From the NCBI RefSeq assembly GCF_000248075.1, contig NZ_BAFB01000192.1, positions 1 to 41,422 on the forward strand: DNA of 41,422 nucleotides, given 5' to 3'. This stretch comes from Gordonia otitidis NBRC 100426. Lineage in GTDB: Bacteria > Actinomycetota > Actinomycetes > Mycobacteriales > Mycobacteriaceae. Positions 16,706 through 26,175 of the stretch are shown here, one piece after another. The notes under the pieces are model-generated. The model searched no databases and was not told where the DNA came from. It saw nothing but the letters and a program-made list of their open reading frames with translations. A program made the position numbers and the translations under genes. Within the stretch, counting starts at the first letter, position 1. The number at the start of each line of letters is the position of its first letter.

Positions 16706-17833
16706 TCAGCGCGCGTGGACGACGTCGTCACCCACCGGTGCCGCCGACACCCCGTTCGCGCAAGCGACGAGCCCACGTCCGGTGACGAGCGGCAGATCGA
16801 GCGCGGTCGCGAGCCCCGCGGGTGCCGCGACGACCGCGGGCACGGCGTTGACCAGGCGCATCGCCGTCACGATCATGCCCGAGACGTTGTGGTCGCCGTT
16901 CTCACCGTGATGACCGAACTCGACTGTCATCTGCGGCTCCCCTGAGATGACGACGCGGTAGGAGCCGTCTCCGCGCGCGGGCTTGGGCCACTGTGGGCAC
17001 TGGTCGGGGTGTGTCCGCGTGACGTGCTCCAGCACGATCCGGTCGACGCCGTCGACCTGGCCCACGACCTCGAATCGCAGCGCGGCCATCGTGCCCCGCG
17101 GCACGTCGACGGACACCGTCGAATAGTCACGATCGGCAGCGACCCGCTCGACGCGCTCCACGAGCGGCTCGTCGAGCGTGATGCCGAGCCCCGCCGCGAG
17201 TTGACGTACGACGCTCCCCCACGCCATCCCGAGGACGCCCGGCGTCAGCAGGACCGGGGTGCTGTCCATGGGTTGACCGAATCCGAACAGGTCGCGCATG
17301 ACCACCGGCTGGTAATAGGTGGAGTAGTCGGCGATCTCCATGCACCTGACCTCGTCGATGCGCTGCGCGAGACTCGTGATCGACAGCGGTAGGACGTCGT
17401 TGGCGAATCCCGGATCGATGCCGTTCACGTGCAGGGTCGCACCACCACTGCGTGCCGCCGCCTCGATCTGCTCGATCATCGAGGCGGGCAGGATGCCGTG
17501 CGGGAACTGCAACACCACCGGGCCGCTCGACACCACGTTGATTCCCGCCTCGAGGAATCTCGACAGATCGTTGATCGACTCGACCACGCGGTCGTCGGTC
17601 ATCGCGGTGTGCACGATGCAGTCGGGAGCCGTTGCCAGCAGTTCGTCGACATCCGACGTCGCCACGACACCGAGCTCACGGCCGAGTCCGGCGAGCTCTC
17701 CCGCGTCGAGACCGACCTTGGCCGGATCGGACACCCACACACCGACCAGTTCCAGATCGGGATGGGCATCGATTCCCGCGATGGCGTGCTTTCCGACGGT
17801 TCCGGTCGACCATTCGACGACGCGCAGACTCAT
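16706..17833 (-). CDS. NAD(P)-binding dehydrogenase, DapB/diaminopentanoate dehydrogenase-like
   Basis: A 375-residue Rossmann-fold protein of the actinobacterial family annotated as dihydrodipicolinate reductase-like, related to 2,4-diaminopentanoate dehydrogenase. The N-terminus RVVEWSTGTVGKHAIAGI (4-21) is the nucleotide-binding turn with a GTVG variant, followed by LVGVWVSDPAKVG. The middle has NVVSSGPVVLQFP and VNGIDPGFANDVLP, and the C-terminus GDGSYRVVISGEPQMTVEF. It is not likely to be the lysine-pathway DapB, which is shorter (about 245 aa). A KstR-like box lies 10 bp upstream of the ATG, hinting at control by steroid. True substrate unknown. Confidence 0.75.
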   Translation of the reverse strand: MSLRVVEWSTGTVGKHAIAGIDAHPDLELVGVWVSDPAKVGLDAGELAGLGRELGVVATSDVDELLATAPDCIVHTAMTDDRVVESINDLSRFLEAGINVVSSGPVVLQFPHGILPASMIEQIEAAARSGGATLHVNGIDPGFANDVLPLSITSLAQRIDEVRCMEIADYSTYYQPVVMRDLFGFGQPMDSTPVLLTPGVLGMAWGSVVRQLAAGLGITLDEPLVERVERVAADRDYSTVSVDVPRGTMAALRFEVVGQVDGVDRIVLEHVTRTHPDQCPQWPKPARGDGSYRVVISGEPQMTVEFGHHGENGDHNVSGMIVTAMRLVNAVPAVVAAPAGLATALDLPLVTGRGLVACANGVSAAPVGDDVVHAR

Positions 17834-17843
17834 GCCATCAAAC

Positions 17844-17857
17844 TAGAACACGTTCCA
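17844..17857. promoter_or_regulatory. KstR-like operator
   Basis: TAGAACACGTTCCA fits TnnAACnnGTTnnA, the published motif of the TetR-family cholesterol repressor KstR, at all eight fixed positions. It lies between the divergent dehydrogenase (start 17833) and GDPD (start 17896) genes and so could control either. The same motif occurs twice between hsaA and kshA. Confidence 0.6.
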
Positions 17858-17895
17858 TATCGGTGAGCACTGTTTCGCGGGTAACGTCGGCATCG

Positions 17896-18771
17896 ATGTC
17901 GAGCCCCCAACCGTCCGCCGCATCCTCTCCGCCGCCGATCTCGGTGTCGAGCGATGGCCGTCAAACCACACTCAAGTGGCATCGCGCCCGCCGTCGGCCG
18001 TCGGACACGCCGTTCACCGCGTCGCGGATCGTCGAAGCGCTGCGGGTCGGAGCGAGCGTCGAGGTCGACCTCGTGATCCATGCCGACCGCGGCTTCGCCC
18101 TGCTGCACGATCGCGACATCGCGCAGGCGACCACGGGACACGGCAATGTCGCGCAGGCGTCGGCGTCCTACCTCCGCGGGTTGTCGTTGCGCGATGCCAC
18201 CGGGACGCCGACCCACGAGAAGGTTGTCCTCCTCGAAGACCTCGCGGCTCTGCTCGAGAACATCGACGTCGCCGACGACTCGATGCTGCAACTCGACTTC
18301 AAGGAGAACGCTGCAGCGCTCGACGAGGCGGCCGTCGAGGTGTTCGCTGCGGCGGTGACTCCCTTCGCGGACAACGCGATCCTGTCGTGCGGCGACGCCG
18401 ACGCGGTGAGAATTCTGTGCGACGCCGCACCTGGGATCCACGTCGGCTACGACCCGTGCCACCACGGCGCGATCGGTCGGGTGTTGCGCTCGGGCGACTT
18501 TCGCGGTTTCGTCTTCACAGCGTGCCGCAATTCGCCGCGCGCCGAGATGATCTACCTCGACCAGAGCCTCGTACTGGCCGCAGCGGACAGGGGTGCCGAT
18601 CTCATCGCGGCATTCCATGCGATGCAACGACGGGTCGACGCCTACACGCTCGGAAGTGCCGACGCGACCACGCTCGCGCGGTTCTGGCGCCTCGTCGAAC
18701 GAGGTGCAGATCAGATCACGACCGACGATCCGGAGGGCTTCCACGCTGCCGCATCGGTGCAGCCGAACTGA
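17896..18771 (+). CDS. Glycerophosphodiester phosphodiesterase family protein
   Basis: TIM-barrel hydrolase of the GDPD family, which cleaves glycerophosphodiesters to glycerol-3-phosphate and an alcohol. The N-terminal HR pair (KWHRARR) with SDTPFTASRIVEALRVGA replaces the usual HRG...PENT segment. VEVDLVIHADRGFALLHD gives the E-x-D metal site and the catalytic HD. LQLDFKEN and ADQITTDDPEGF are later family strands. I chose the ATG at 17896 (291 aa). The first 25 residues are Ser/Pro-rich with no signal peptide, so it is probably cytosolic. The departure from the HRGA...PENT consensus may mark a different substrate. Confidence 0.8.
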   Translation: MSSPQPSAASSPPPISVSSDGRQTTLKWHRARRRPSDTPFTASRIVEALRVGASVEVDLVIHADRGFALLHDRDIAQATTGHGNVAQASASYLRGLSLRDATGTPTHEKVVLLEDLAALLENIDVADDSMLQLDFKENAAALDEAAVEVFAAAVTPFADNAILSCGDADAVRILCDAAPGIHVGYDPCHHGAIGRVLRSGDFRGFVFTACRNSPRAEMIYLDQSLVLAAADRGADLIAAFHAMQRRVDAYTLGSADATTLARFWRLVERGADQITTDDPEGFHAAASVQPN

Positions 18772-18831
18772 GGCCGCATGCGTGTGGCGCCCGCGCGGAC
18801 TCGCCGCGGTCAACGAGCTGTCAGCGCCGTC

Positions 18832-19488
18832 TCACCAGCGACGATTCACCATGGGCTGGCCGAACGAAACCTGTTGCGCGCGCGCACGATCGGCACACCA
18901 CGCACCGGTGGCCGGAACCAGCGCGAGGATCGCGGTGGCAACGGGAAAGACGAGCACAGTCAGACTGACGAGCGTGGGAGTGATGTGAATCGCGGGTCCC
19001 GAGTAGCGGGACGACAGCGAGACGGCGCTGACCACCACATTGACAACGCTCACCAGAACTCCGACTGTGCACCCGCCGACGATCAGCCATCGGCCGAGTG
19101 CCTTCCGACGCAGCACCATGACTGCACCGGTCGCGAGCAATGCTGTACCGACGATCCCGAAGAGCAGATCGACGACGATCCACGCGTAGTAGCTACCGCT
19201 GAGGTACCTGGCGTTGTCGAAGAGCGCATCGGCCGTCGAGATGATCACCAACAGACCCCAGGCGGCGCCGAGGATCGCCAGCACCGACGAGACGATGGCA
19301 GTGACTCCGGAAGCCGCGGCGCTGCGCTGCCCGTAGCCGGGCATCGGGTATCCGTACCGGGGCTGGCCATACTGGGGCTGCCCGTATAGGGGGTGCCCGT
19401 ACTGGGGTTGGCCATACTGGGGTTGGCCATACTGCGGCGGCTGCCCGAACTGGGGTTGCCCGCGGTACGGGTCAACAGGATTCGACAT
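18832..19488 (-). CDS. Membrane protein with Tyr/Gln/Gly-Pro repeat N-terminus
   Basis: A 218-residue protein of unknown function. Residues 8-55 are pentapeptide repeats of the type GQPQY, probably disordered in the cytoplasm. Four hydrophobic segments follow, near 62-85, 98-122, 130-155 and 165-192, and then a short basic tail. Such Pro/Gln/Tyr-rich tails before 3-4 helices are common in actinobacterial DUF4190-like proteins. The ATG at 19488 has GGAG 6 nt upstream. It follows purL on the same strand after 145 bp and converges with the GDPD gene. Confidence 0.75.
   Translation of the reverse strand: MSNPVDPYRGQPQFGQPPQYGQPQYGQPQYGHPLYGQPQYGQPRYGYPMPGYGQRSAAASGVTAIVSSVLAILGAAWGLLVIISTADALFDNARYLSGSYYAWIVVDLLFGIVGTALLATGAVMVLRRKALGRWLIVGGCTVGVLVSVVNVVVSAVSLSSRYSGPAIHITPTLVSLTVLVFPVATAILALVPATGAWCADRARAQQVSFGQPMVNRRW
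19363..19440. repeat. 15-bp tandem repeat encoding the GQPQY units
   Basis: Units close to GGCCATACTGGGGTT repeat about five times with a 15-bp period inside the N-terminal coding part of the membrane protein. Two adjacent copies are identical, so copy number may vary between strains without shifting the frame. Confidence 0.7.
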
Positions 19489-19633
19489 GGATTCTCCGCG
19501 GTGGTCGGGCTTCACGGCGTCGACCACGGTCTCGTATGTGATGAGGACCCGGACAGTAGATCATCCCGGCCGCTCGATCCCCGCGGACGGGGGCATCAGC
19601 CCACCGACCAGGGTCAGCCGAACGGGTCGGGCA

Positions 19634-21934
19634 TCAGCCGAACAGCGCCGGCAGCGTCCCCTCGTACACGGCTCGCAGTTCGTCGAGGGTCACCTCGAAC
19701 TGGTCCTGCACGGTCACCGAATCCGAGCCCTGATCGACGACGCCGATGCGCGTCCACGGCATCTGACGAGCGGTGAGCATCGAGGTGAATCGCGACTCCT
19801 CGGTACGCGGCACGGCGACCAGGACTCGACCCGACGACTCGGAGAACAACCACACGAATGGATCGGCGTCCTCGGGTAGCAGTATCCGACAGCCGGTTTC
19901 GCCTGCAAGAGCCGATTCGACGACGGCCTGGATCAACCCGCCCTCGCTGAGATCGTGTGCGGCAGAGACCAACCCGTCGCGCGACGCCGCGGTCAGGATG
20001 TCAGCCAACAGTTTCTCGTGATCGAGATCGACCGTCGGGGGCACTCCGCCGAGATGGTCGTAGGCGACCTCGGCCCAGATCGATCCGTCGAATTCGTCGC
20101 GTGTCTCACCGAGGAGGATCAGCGTCTCGCCCGGCTCCGTACCGAAGTCGGTGGGGAGCCGACGATGCACGTCGTCGATCACACCGAGCACGCCGACGAC
20201 CGGTGTCGGCAGGATGGGCGTCGACCCGGTCTGGTTGTAGAAGCTCACGTTGCCGCCCGTCACGGGGATGCCGAGCTGTCGGCATCCATCGGCGAGTCCG
20301 TGGACGGCCTGCTGGAACTGCCACATCACACCGGGGTCCTCGGGCGAACCGAAGTTCAGGCAGTTCGTCACCGCGCGCGGTGTGGCACCCGACGCCGCCA
20401 CGTTGCGGTAGGCCTCGGCGAGCGCGAGCTGCGCACCACGGTACGGATCGAGAAAGGTGTAGCGGCCCGAGGCATCGGTGGCCAAAGCTATTCCACGACC
20501 GGTCTTTTCGTCGATGCGGATTACGCCGGAGTCGGCGTGTTCGGCGAGGACGGTGTTGCCGCGCACGTATCGGTCGTACTGATCGGTGATGAACTTGCGA
20601 CTGCACAGAGCGGGTGATGCCAACATGTCGAGCAGCGTCTTACGCAGTTCGACAGGCGTCGACGGTCGCTGCAACGCCTCCGTGGTCGACTCGATCACGC
20701 CGTCCTGCCACTCGGGTCGGGCAACGGGGCGCTCGTATACCGGGCCCTCGTGCGCGACGGTGCGCGGCGGAACGTCGACAACAGTCTCACCGTGCCAAGT
20801 GATCACGAGGTTGTCGCCGTCGGTGACCTCTCCGATGACAGTGGCGAGTACATCCCACTTGCGACACACGGCGAGGAACTCGTCGACATTCTCCGGCGTG
20901 ACGACGGCACACATGCGCTCCTGCGACTCGCTGGAGAGCACCTCGGCCGGGGTCATACCCTCCGCGCGCATCGGCACCTTCTCGAGTTCGATCCGCATGC
21001 CGCCGTCGCCCGCCGAGGCCAACTCCGACGTCGCGCAGGACAGACCTGCACCACCGAGGTCCTGGATACCGACCACGAGCCCGGAGTGATAGAGCTCGAG
21101 ACAACACTCGATCAGCACCTTCTCGGTGAACGGATCGCCCACCTGAACGCTGGGTAGCTTCTTGCGGTTGGGACCGGACTCGCCGGTGTCGTCGAACGTC
21201 TCCGACGCGAGGACCGATACGCCCCCGATGCCGTCGAGTCCCGTGCGTGCACCGAACAGGATGATCTTGTTGCCGGTTCCCGACGCGAACGCCAGTTGCA
21301 GGTCCTCGGTGCGCAACGCCCCCGCGCACAAAGCGTTGACGAGCGGGTTTCCCGCGTAGCTGGAGTCGAAGACGGTCTCGCCGCCGATGTTGGGCAGGCC
21401 GAGCGAGTTGCCGTATCCGCCGACACCACGCACCACACCGTCGAGCACACGACGGGTGTCGGGCGCGTCCGCGCGACCGAAGCGGAGCTGATCCATGACC
21501 GCGATCGGGCGTGCACCCATCGCCATGATGTCGCGCACGATACCGCCCACACCGGTCGCAGCGCCCTGGTAGGGCTCGACGTAACTGGGATGGTTGTGCG
21601 ATTCGACCTTGAACGTGACGGCCCAGCCGTCGCCGATGTCGACGACGCCCGCGTTCTCGCCGATTCCGGCGAGCATGCCCGAGCGCATCTCCTCGGTGGT
21701 CGTCTCGCCGAAGTACCGCAGATGCACCTTCGACGACTTGTAGCTGCAGTGCTCCGACCACATCACCGAATACATGGCGAGCTCGGAATCGGTGGGCCGA
21801 CGACCGAGGATCTGCTTGATGCGCTCGTACTCGTCGTCCTTGAGCCCGAGTTCTTTGTAGGGCTGGGGCTGATCGGGGCTGGCAACAGCACGCTCGATTG
21901 AATCCACCGACACGGTCTCCACAGGATCGCTCAC
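19634..21934 (-). CDS. purL: Phosphoribosylformylglycinamidine synthase subunit PurL
   Basis: Synthetase subunit of FGAM synthase, the fourth purine step; it works with separate PurQ and PurS, which are not in this window. The 766-residue length is that of the small PurL type (Rv0803 is 754). Conserved parts include [60 protein letters not shown] and [12 protein letters not shown]. The GTG at 21934 is chosen because TAGAAT stands exactly seven bases upstream, giving a leaderless message; the frame stays open to 22039 without a ribosome site. Confidence 0.97.
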   Translation of the reverse strand: MSDPVETVSVDSIERAVASPDQPQPYKELGLKDDEYERIKQILGRRPTDSELAMYSVMWSEHCSYKSSKVHLRYFGETTTEEMRSGMLAGIGENAGVVDIGDGWAVTFKVESHNHPSYVEPYQGAATGVGGIVRDIMAMGARPIAVMDQLRFGRADAPDTRRVLDGVVRGVGGYGNSLGLPNIGGETVFDSSYAGNPLVNALCAGALRTEDLQLAFASGTGNKIILFGARTGLDGIGGVSVLASETFDDTGESGPNRKKLPSVQVGDPFTEKVLIECCLELYHSGLVVGIQDLGGAGLSCATSELASAGDGGMRIELEKVPMRAEGMTPAEVLSSESQERMCAVVTPENVDEFLAVCRKWDVLATVIGEVTDGDNLVITWHGETVVDVPPRTVAHEGPVYERPVARPEWQDGVIESTTEALQRPSTPVELRKTLLDMLASPALCSRKFITDQYDRYVRGNTVLAEHADSGVIRIDEKTGRGIALATDASGRYTFLDPYRGAQLALAEAYRNVAASGATPRAVTNCLNFGSPEDPGVMWQFQQAVHGLADGCRQLGIPVTGGNVSFYNQTGSTPILPTPVVGVLGVIDDVHRRLPTDFGTEPGETLILLGETRDEFDGSIWAEVAYDHLGGVPPTVDLDHEKLLADILTAASRDGLVSAAHDLSEGGLIQAVVESALAGETGCRILLPEDADPFVWLFSESSGRVLVAVPRTEESRFTSMLTARQMPWTRIGVVDQGSDSVTVQDQFEVTLDELRAVYEGTLPALFG

Positions 21935-21947
21935 CCGCCAGATTCTA
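21935..21947 (-). promoter_or_regulatory. -10 element for a leaderless purL transcript
   Basis: On the minus strand TAGAAT (21942-21947) is followed by seven bases and the GTG at 21934, the same spacing as for the ygfZ-like gene. It fixes the purL start and places the promoter in the 181-bp divergent gap with eccA. Confidence 0.55.
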
Positions 21948-22047
21948 CCGTCCATGCCGTGCCGACCTCGGACTGTGTCGAGCCACGCACCCGGCTCTGA
22001 GTCCACAACGAATACTTCACGCCCGATCGCCGTACGCACCCGCTACC

Positions 22048-22107
22048 GTGATTGATCTACGCGAAGCGGTTCAATCGGACTTACGCGAAGCGGTTCAATC
22101 AGACTGA
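22048..22107 (+). CDS. Possible 19-aa leader peptide upstream of eccA
   Basis: A GTG at 22048 opens a frame reading MIDLREAVQSD then LREAVQSD again, ending at TGA 22105-22107, eight bases before the eccA ATG. The tandem 24-bp repeat gives an exact peptide repeat because the one base difference is silent (TCG/TCA). No ribosome site is obvious; TACCGT just before may instead be a -10, which would make this untranslated leader. Confidence 0.25.
   Translation: MIDLREAVQSDLREAVQSD
22058..22105 (+). repeat. 24-bp tandem direct repeat
   Basis: Two adjacent 24-bp copies beginning TACGCGAAGCGGTTCAATC differ at one base (position 20, G or A). They end a few bases before the GGGGGG that precedes the eccA start. 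They could be paired binding sites or a slippage duplication. Confidence 0.85.
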
Positions 22108-22115
22108 GTGGGGGG

Positions 22116-23910
22116 ATGATGGCCGACGTCCGCAAGGCGAGGCAGCTCTTCGAGTTGGGAGTGCTCTCGTTGGGCATTTCCGTCGAGGGCACCGATCCGG
22201 TGAACGATCCGGCGCAGGCCGCCAAGGCGTTCACGCGTGCCAGCGAATGGAATCCCGGACTTGCCGACGCCTGGCTCGGCCGTCTCGCCTGCGGCGACAC
22301 CTCCAACGAGGTGTTCCTCGCGCTGTTCCGGCACCGCGACCACATCGGTGCGGAGCAACGACGACTCGGCCTGCCACCACGAACACTCGTCGGGCGGTGG
22401 TACACGGGCATGTTCATCGACTACCCCCTGTCCGACGCCGTCGAGGCCAGCACCGCATATGCGGCGACACTGATCGCGGGCGACGATTTCGCGGGCGCCC
22501 GCCACGTCCTCGATGCCATCGGGCCGGAGCGTCGAACGACGATCGTCTCGTTCATCGAAGCCGTGCTCTATTTCCGCACCGGGCGCTGGCCGGATGTCCT
22601 GTCGACGCTCGCACGTTCGGAACAGTGGCACGACCCCTACATGGTTGCCGTCGCCGACTACCTCACGGGCACCGCGTGCGCCCAACTCGGCATGACGGCC
22701 GAAGCCATCCGACGCCTCGAACGAGCGATGACGTGCGCGATCCCCGCATGCGCCAGTCGCGCGATGTACACCTACGGGCTCGCACTGCGCGGAGAAGGAA
22801 AGGAAGCACAGGCGACCCCGCTGCTCGAGCAGGCCTTCGCCAACGACCCCTCCCTCACCGCAGCAGCCGAGGCGCTGCGGACGCCGTCGATCCGGCTGAC
22901 CATCACGAGTGCCGACGAGATCGCGGCACGGACGGACCCCTGGGATCCCGCCTCGGTGCCGTCGACACCGACCGTCCTCGCAGCCACCGATATCTCCGAC
23001 GCCGAGGCAGACACCGCCGACGCCCTGGTCACGACGGCACAGGCAGGCGGAGCTCGAGGCGCAGATCGGCCTGACATCGGTCAAAGAGCAGGTCGCCAAG
23101 CTCCAGTCGGCCGCAACGTTGGCGAGGATTCGCGCCGATCGGGGACTCTCGACCTCGGCGCGCAGTCTGCATCTGGCGTTCACGGGGCCGCCCGGGACGG
23201 GCAAGACCACTGTCGCCCGGGTGATCGCGAAGCTGTACTGCGGCCTCGGATTCATCAAGTCCGACAAGGTCGTCGAGGCCACCCGACGCGACATGGTCGG
23301 CGAGCACCTGGGCAGCACCGCGATCAAGACCTCGACCCTGATCGATTCCGCGATGGATGGCGTGCTGTTCATCGACGAGGCGTACACGCTTGTCCAGCAA
23401 GGACTCTCGGGCGGAGATGCCTTCGGACGCGAGGCTGTCGACACGCTGTTGGCCCGGATGGAGGACAACCGCGACCGCCTCGTCGTCATCATCGCGGGCT
23501 ATGACGCCGAGATCGACCGATTCCTCGCGTCCAACGACGGCCTGGCCTCACGTTTCGCCCGGCGCATCAGATTCGAGTCGTACACACCCGACGAGTTGGC
23601 CCGCATCGGCGAGTACCTCGCGCAGCGTCGTGATTCGACGCTGACGCCCGAGGCAGTGGCGGCAATCGAGCAGGCCTGCACCCCGCTCTACCACGACGTG
23701 CGCGAGAACGACTCGGGCGTCCGCCGCGGCATCGATCTCGCGGGCAACGGACGATTCGTGCGGAACATCATCGAGTCCGCGGAAGAGGAGCGCGAATATC
23801 GCCTTTCCGCAGGCGATCTGACCTCACTGTCGCAGGAGGATCTGATGAGAATCGAGGCGCGTGACGTGCACACCGCGATCACGAACCTGATGTCGGGGTT
23901 GGCGAGGTGA
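22116..23910 (+). pseudogene. eccA: EccA-like type VII secretion AAA+ ATPase, frameshifted
   Basis: EccA proteins are cytosolic AAA+ (CbxX/CfqX) ATPases that assist type VII (ESX) secretion. The TPR-like N-terminal part is in one frame from the ATG at 22116 (MMADVRKARQLFELG) to about 23040. The ATPase part continues in the next frame from AELEAQIGLTSVKEQV to 23910. That part has Walker A GPPGTGKTT, Walker B VLFIDEAYTL, sensor VVIIAGYDAE and the arginine finger in ASRFARR. The break falls on CAGGCAGG (23040-23047); removing one CAGG restores a single frame of about 596 residues, a normal EccA length (EccA1 is 573). No start codon serves the ATPase half alone. Either a true 4-bp duplication, a sequencing error, or rarely programmed shifting. 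No other esx gene is in view. Confidence 0.75.
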
Positions 23911-23937
23911 CGCGGCCGATTACGAAGCGACCCCGCG

Positions 23938-24714
23938 TCACTCCGCCGCGGTCACCGCGATGATCGTGTCCCGCAACTCGGGTCGGCAGATCACGAGGTC
24001 GGGCAGGTAGGTGTCGTCCTGGTTGTAGACGAGCGGCGATCCGTCGATTCGGCTGCACCACAGTCCTTGTGCCTGCGCGACGGCCACCGGCGCGGCCGAA
24101 TCCCACTCGTACTGCCCGCCGGCATGGACGTAGGCGTCGGCCTCGCCTCGCACCACGGCCATCGCCTTGGCACCCGCCGATCCCATCTGCAGGACCTCAC
24201 CGCCGAGGGCGTCGGCAACGGCCTGCGAGAACGCGGGCGGACGGGAGCCACTCACGACGACACGCGGCTTGTCACCGCGCGGAACGTCTGCCAGCCCCTC
24301 GGTCGGCGCGATCGGCGTCGGATCGTCGAGGTAGGTGACGCCCAGTGCGGGCAGCGCCACAGCACCGGCGATCAACGTTCCACCGCCGGTCGACGACCAG
24401 AGCGCGACATGCACCGCCCAGTCCCTACGGCCTTCGCCGGAGTCGTCGACGTTCCCGTACTCCCGCGTGCCGTCGACGGGGTCGACGATCCACACGCGCG
24501 GCGCGATGAGTCGCGCTTTGTCGTCAGCCGACTCTTCCGAGAGCACGGCATCGTCGGGTCGCAACTGCGCGAGTCGGCCGAGGATGTAGTCGTCGGAGCG
24601 TCGATCACCGGCGTCGCCGAGCGCGCGCCCGCTCAGGCCGCTGTTGGCGCGGATGTCGAGGAGTAACTCCCCTGCCGCGGTTGCCAGTTCTCCGGCCAGG
24701 CTGCGATCGTCCAC
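23938..24714 (-). CDS. cysQ: CysQ, 3'-phosphoadenosine 5'-phosphate phosphatase
   Basis: Inositol-phosphatase-fold enzyme that removes the 3' phosphate from PAP, clearing the by-product of PAPS-dependent reactions. Family motifs are present: metal-binding LSEES at 58-62, WIVDPVDGTREY at 75-86, and the late EWDSAAPVAVAQA. I chose the GTG at 24714 with AAAGGGA about 8 nt upstream (258 aa). Similar in type to Rv2131c; some relatives also act on inositol or fructose phosphates. It lies 120 bp downstream of cysC on the same strand, so maker and remover of 3'-phosphonucleotides are probably co-transcribed. It converges with eccA. Confidence 0.88.
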   Translation of the reverse strand: MDDRSLAGELATAAGELLLDIRANSGLSGRALGDAGDRRSDDYILGRLAQLRPDDAVLSEESADDKARLIAPRVWIVDPVDGTREYGNVDDSGEGRRDWAVHVALWSSTGGGTLIAGAVALPALGVTYLDDPTPIAPTEGLADVPRGDKPRVVVSGSRPPAFSQAVADALGGEVLQMGSAGAKAMAVVRGEADAYVHAGGQYEWDSAAPVAVAQAQGLWCSRIDGSPLVYNQDDTYLPDLVICRPELRDTIIAVTAAE

Positions 24715-24834
24715 TCGTGTTCCCTTTCCCACTACACCTTCGGGCAGGCAGGTGGCCCGCACACGACGACGGTACCGATGCTCACCGAGAATTCTTCACC
24801 GCGGGGTTGTCGTGTTCCTCGCGGTGTCCGCACG

Positions 24835-25413
24835 TCACAAACCCAGCTCGGCGAGAACAGCGGCGGCGGTGTCCGCGGGCAAGCCGTCGGCGGGCCTGAT
24901 CACCACGTCCGGCTTCTCCGGACGCTCGTAGGGCGAATCGATCCCGGTGAAGTGCCTGATCTCGCCGCGCCGCGCACGGGCGTAGAGACCCTTGGGGTCG
25001 CGACGCTCGCACTCCTGCAGCGAGGTGTCGAGGAAGATCTCGTAGAACGGGAGCCCGCGTTCCTCGTGGATCTCTCGGGCACGACGACGTTCGTCAGCGA
25101 ACGGGGAGATCAGCGACACGATCGCAACCGAGCCCGAATCGGCGAACAGAGCGGCGACTTCAGCTGTGCGCCTGATGTTCTCGCGCCTGTCGTCGTCGTT
25201 GAAGCCGAGGTCGGAGTTGAGCCCGTGCCGGAGGTTATCGCCGTCCATCAGATACGCCGGGCGCCCCTGCGCAACCAGTCGACGCTCGAGTTCAATTGCG
25301 ACGGAGGATTTTCCAGATCCCGAGAGCCCGGTTATCCACAGCGTGCCACCGCGATGTGGGCGCTGCTCGCGAGACACTTTGCTCGACTGCCACACCACGT
25401 TGCGGTCATCCAT
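24835..25413 (-). CDS. cysC: Adenylyl-sulfate kinase
   Basis: APS kinase, which phosphorylates adenosine 5'-phosphosulfate to PAPS, the sulfate donor for sulfotransferases. The 192-residue protein is a stand-alone kinase, not fused to CysN as in M. tuberculosis. The P-loop is GLSGSGKSS at 29-37, followed by [34 protein letters not shown] and a lid region [18 protein letters not shown]. The ATG at 25413 has AAGGGG upstream; the longer open frame is not supported. ATP sulfurylase genes are not in the window. Confidence 0.95.
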   Translation of the reverse strand: MDDRNVVWQSSKVSREQRPHRGGTLWITGLSGSGKSSVAIELERRLVAQGRPAYLMDGDNLRHGLNSDLGFNDDDRRENIRRTAEVAALFADSGSVAIVSLISPFADERRRAREIHEERGLPFYEIFLDTSLQECERRDPKGLYARARRGEIRHFTGIDSPYERPEKPDVVIRPADGLPADTAAAVLAELGL

Positions 25414-25615
25414 TGCCCGCCCCTTCCACGTTCCGCCGCCTACCGAAGGATCACAGTGGCGTAACGGATCGGTTTTCCTGCTAACGAAACGTCCGCTTTG
25501 CCCGGTGTAGTCAGTGAGTGTCGTCGAACACAACCAACCCGCCTGGTGGCACTCGCCTCTCGGATCGCCAAGACCACACTCGCGTCCGATCGACCTTCTA
25601 CCGAAGGAGTACACC

Positions 25616-26137
25616 ATGTCCAGGCGCGTCACCCACCCGACAACACACGACGCCGCCTCGACACCCGGCCGTCGGCGCACGAGCAGGCTCGTCGGCATCG
25701 CCGCTGCGGTCGCACTCGCCACGGGAACGCTCGTCGGTCTCACCCACGGTGCAGGCACGGCGTCGGCCGACGGCGAGTATCCGCTGTCGCAGTGCTTCGG
25801 ACCGAGCCCGAACATCGTCGACACCCCGTACATGCCCAATCGCATCTTTGTCGGCTCCTATCAGGGAACGAACTGGGTGACGGTCACCTACGGCAGCCTG
25901 TGGATCGGCGTCGGTTACGACTCGACCGCGTGGCTCGAGTGGCAGCAGGGGAACAAGCGAGGCACGAAGGTCTCGCATTCCAGAGTCGTGCCACCCAATA
26001 CCGGTGTGCACACTTTCGTCTTCACACCGGGTGAGGCAGCGCCGGGCGCGGTCAAGGTCACGCTCCGGTCTGTCAACCGCAATGCGCTGTGGTCCATCCC
26101 GGCCACGTCGTGCAGCGGCACCCTGGTCCTCAGCTGA
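25616..26137 (+). CDS. Secreted protein of unknown function, paralogue 1
   Basis: A 173-residue exported protein. It has a Sec-type signal peptide: Arg-rich start, hydrophobic core about 26-43, and an Ala-x-Ala site (ASA) with likely cleavage after A51. The mature part is about 122 residues, rich in Gly, Val, Thr and aromatics, with two cysteines (C60 in LSQCFG and C166 in ATSCSG) placed to tie the ends with a disulfide. A beta-sandwich is plausible. AAGGAG lies 7 nt before the ATG. The next gene is a tandem paralogue with the same motifs: [36 protein letters not shown] do not recognise the family. Confidence 0.85.
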   Translation: MSRRVTHPTTHDAASTPGRRRTSRLVGIAAAVALATGTLVGLTHGAGTASADGEYPLSQCFGPSPNIVDTPYMPNRIFVGSYQGTNWVTVTYGSLWIGVGYDSTAWLEWQQGNKRGTKVSHSRVVPPNTGVHTFVFTPGEAAPGAVKVTLRSVNRNALWSIPATSCSGTLVLS

Positions 26138-26175
26138 CACGCTGCGCCCCTAACCCTCACGAAAGGAACACAGAG

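Noticed and set aside
22058..22105. CRISPR-like repeat
   Set aside because: Only two directly adjacent copies without spacers and no cas genes.
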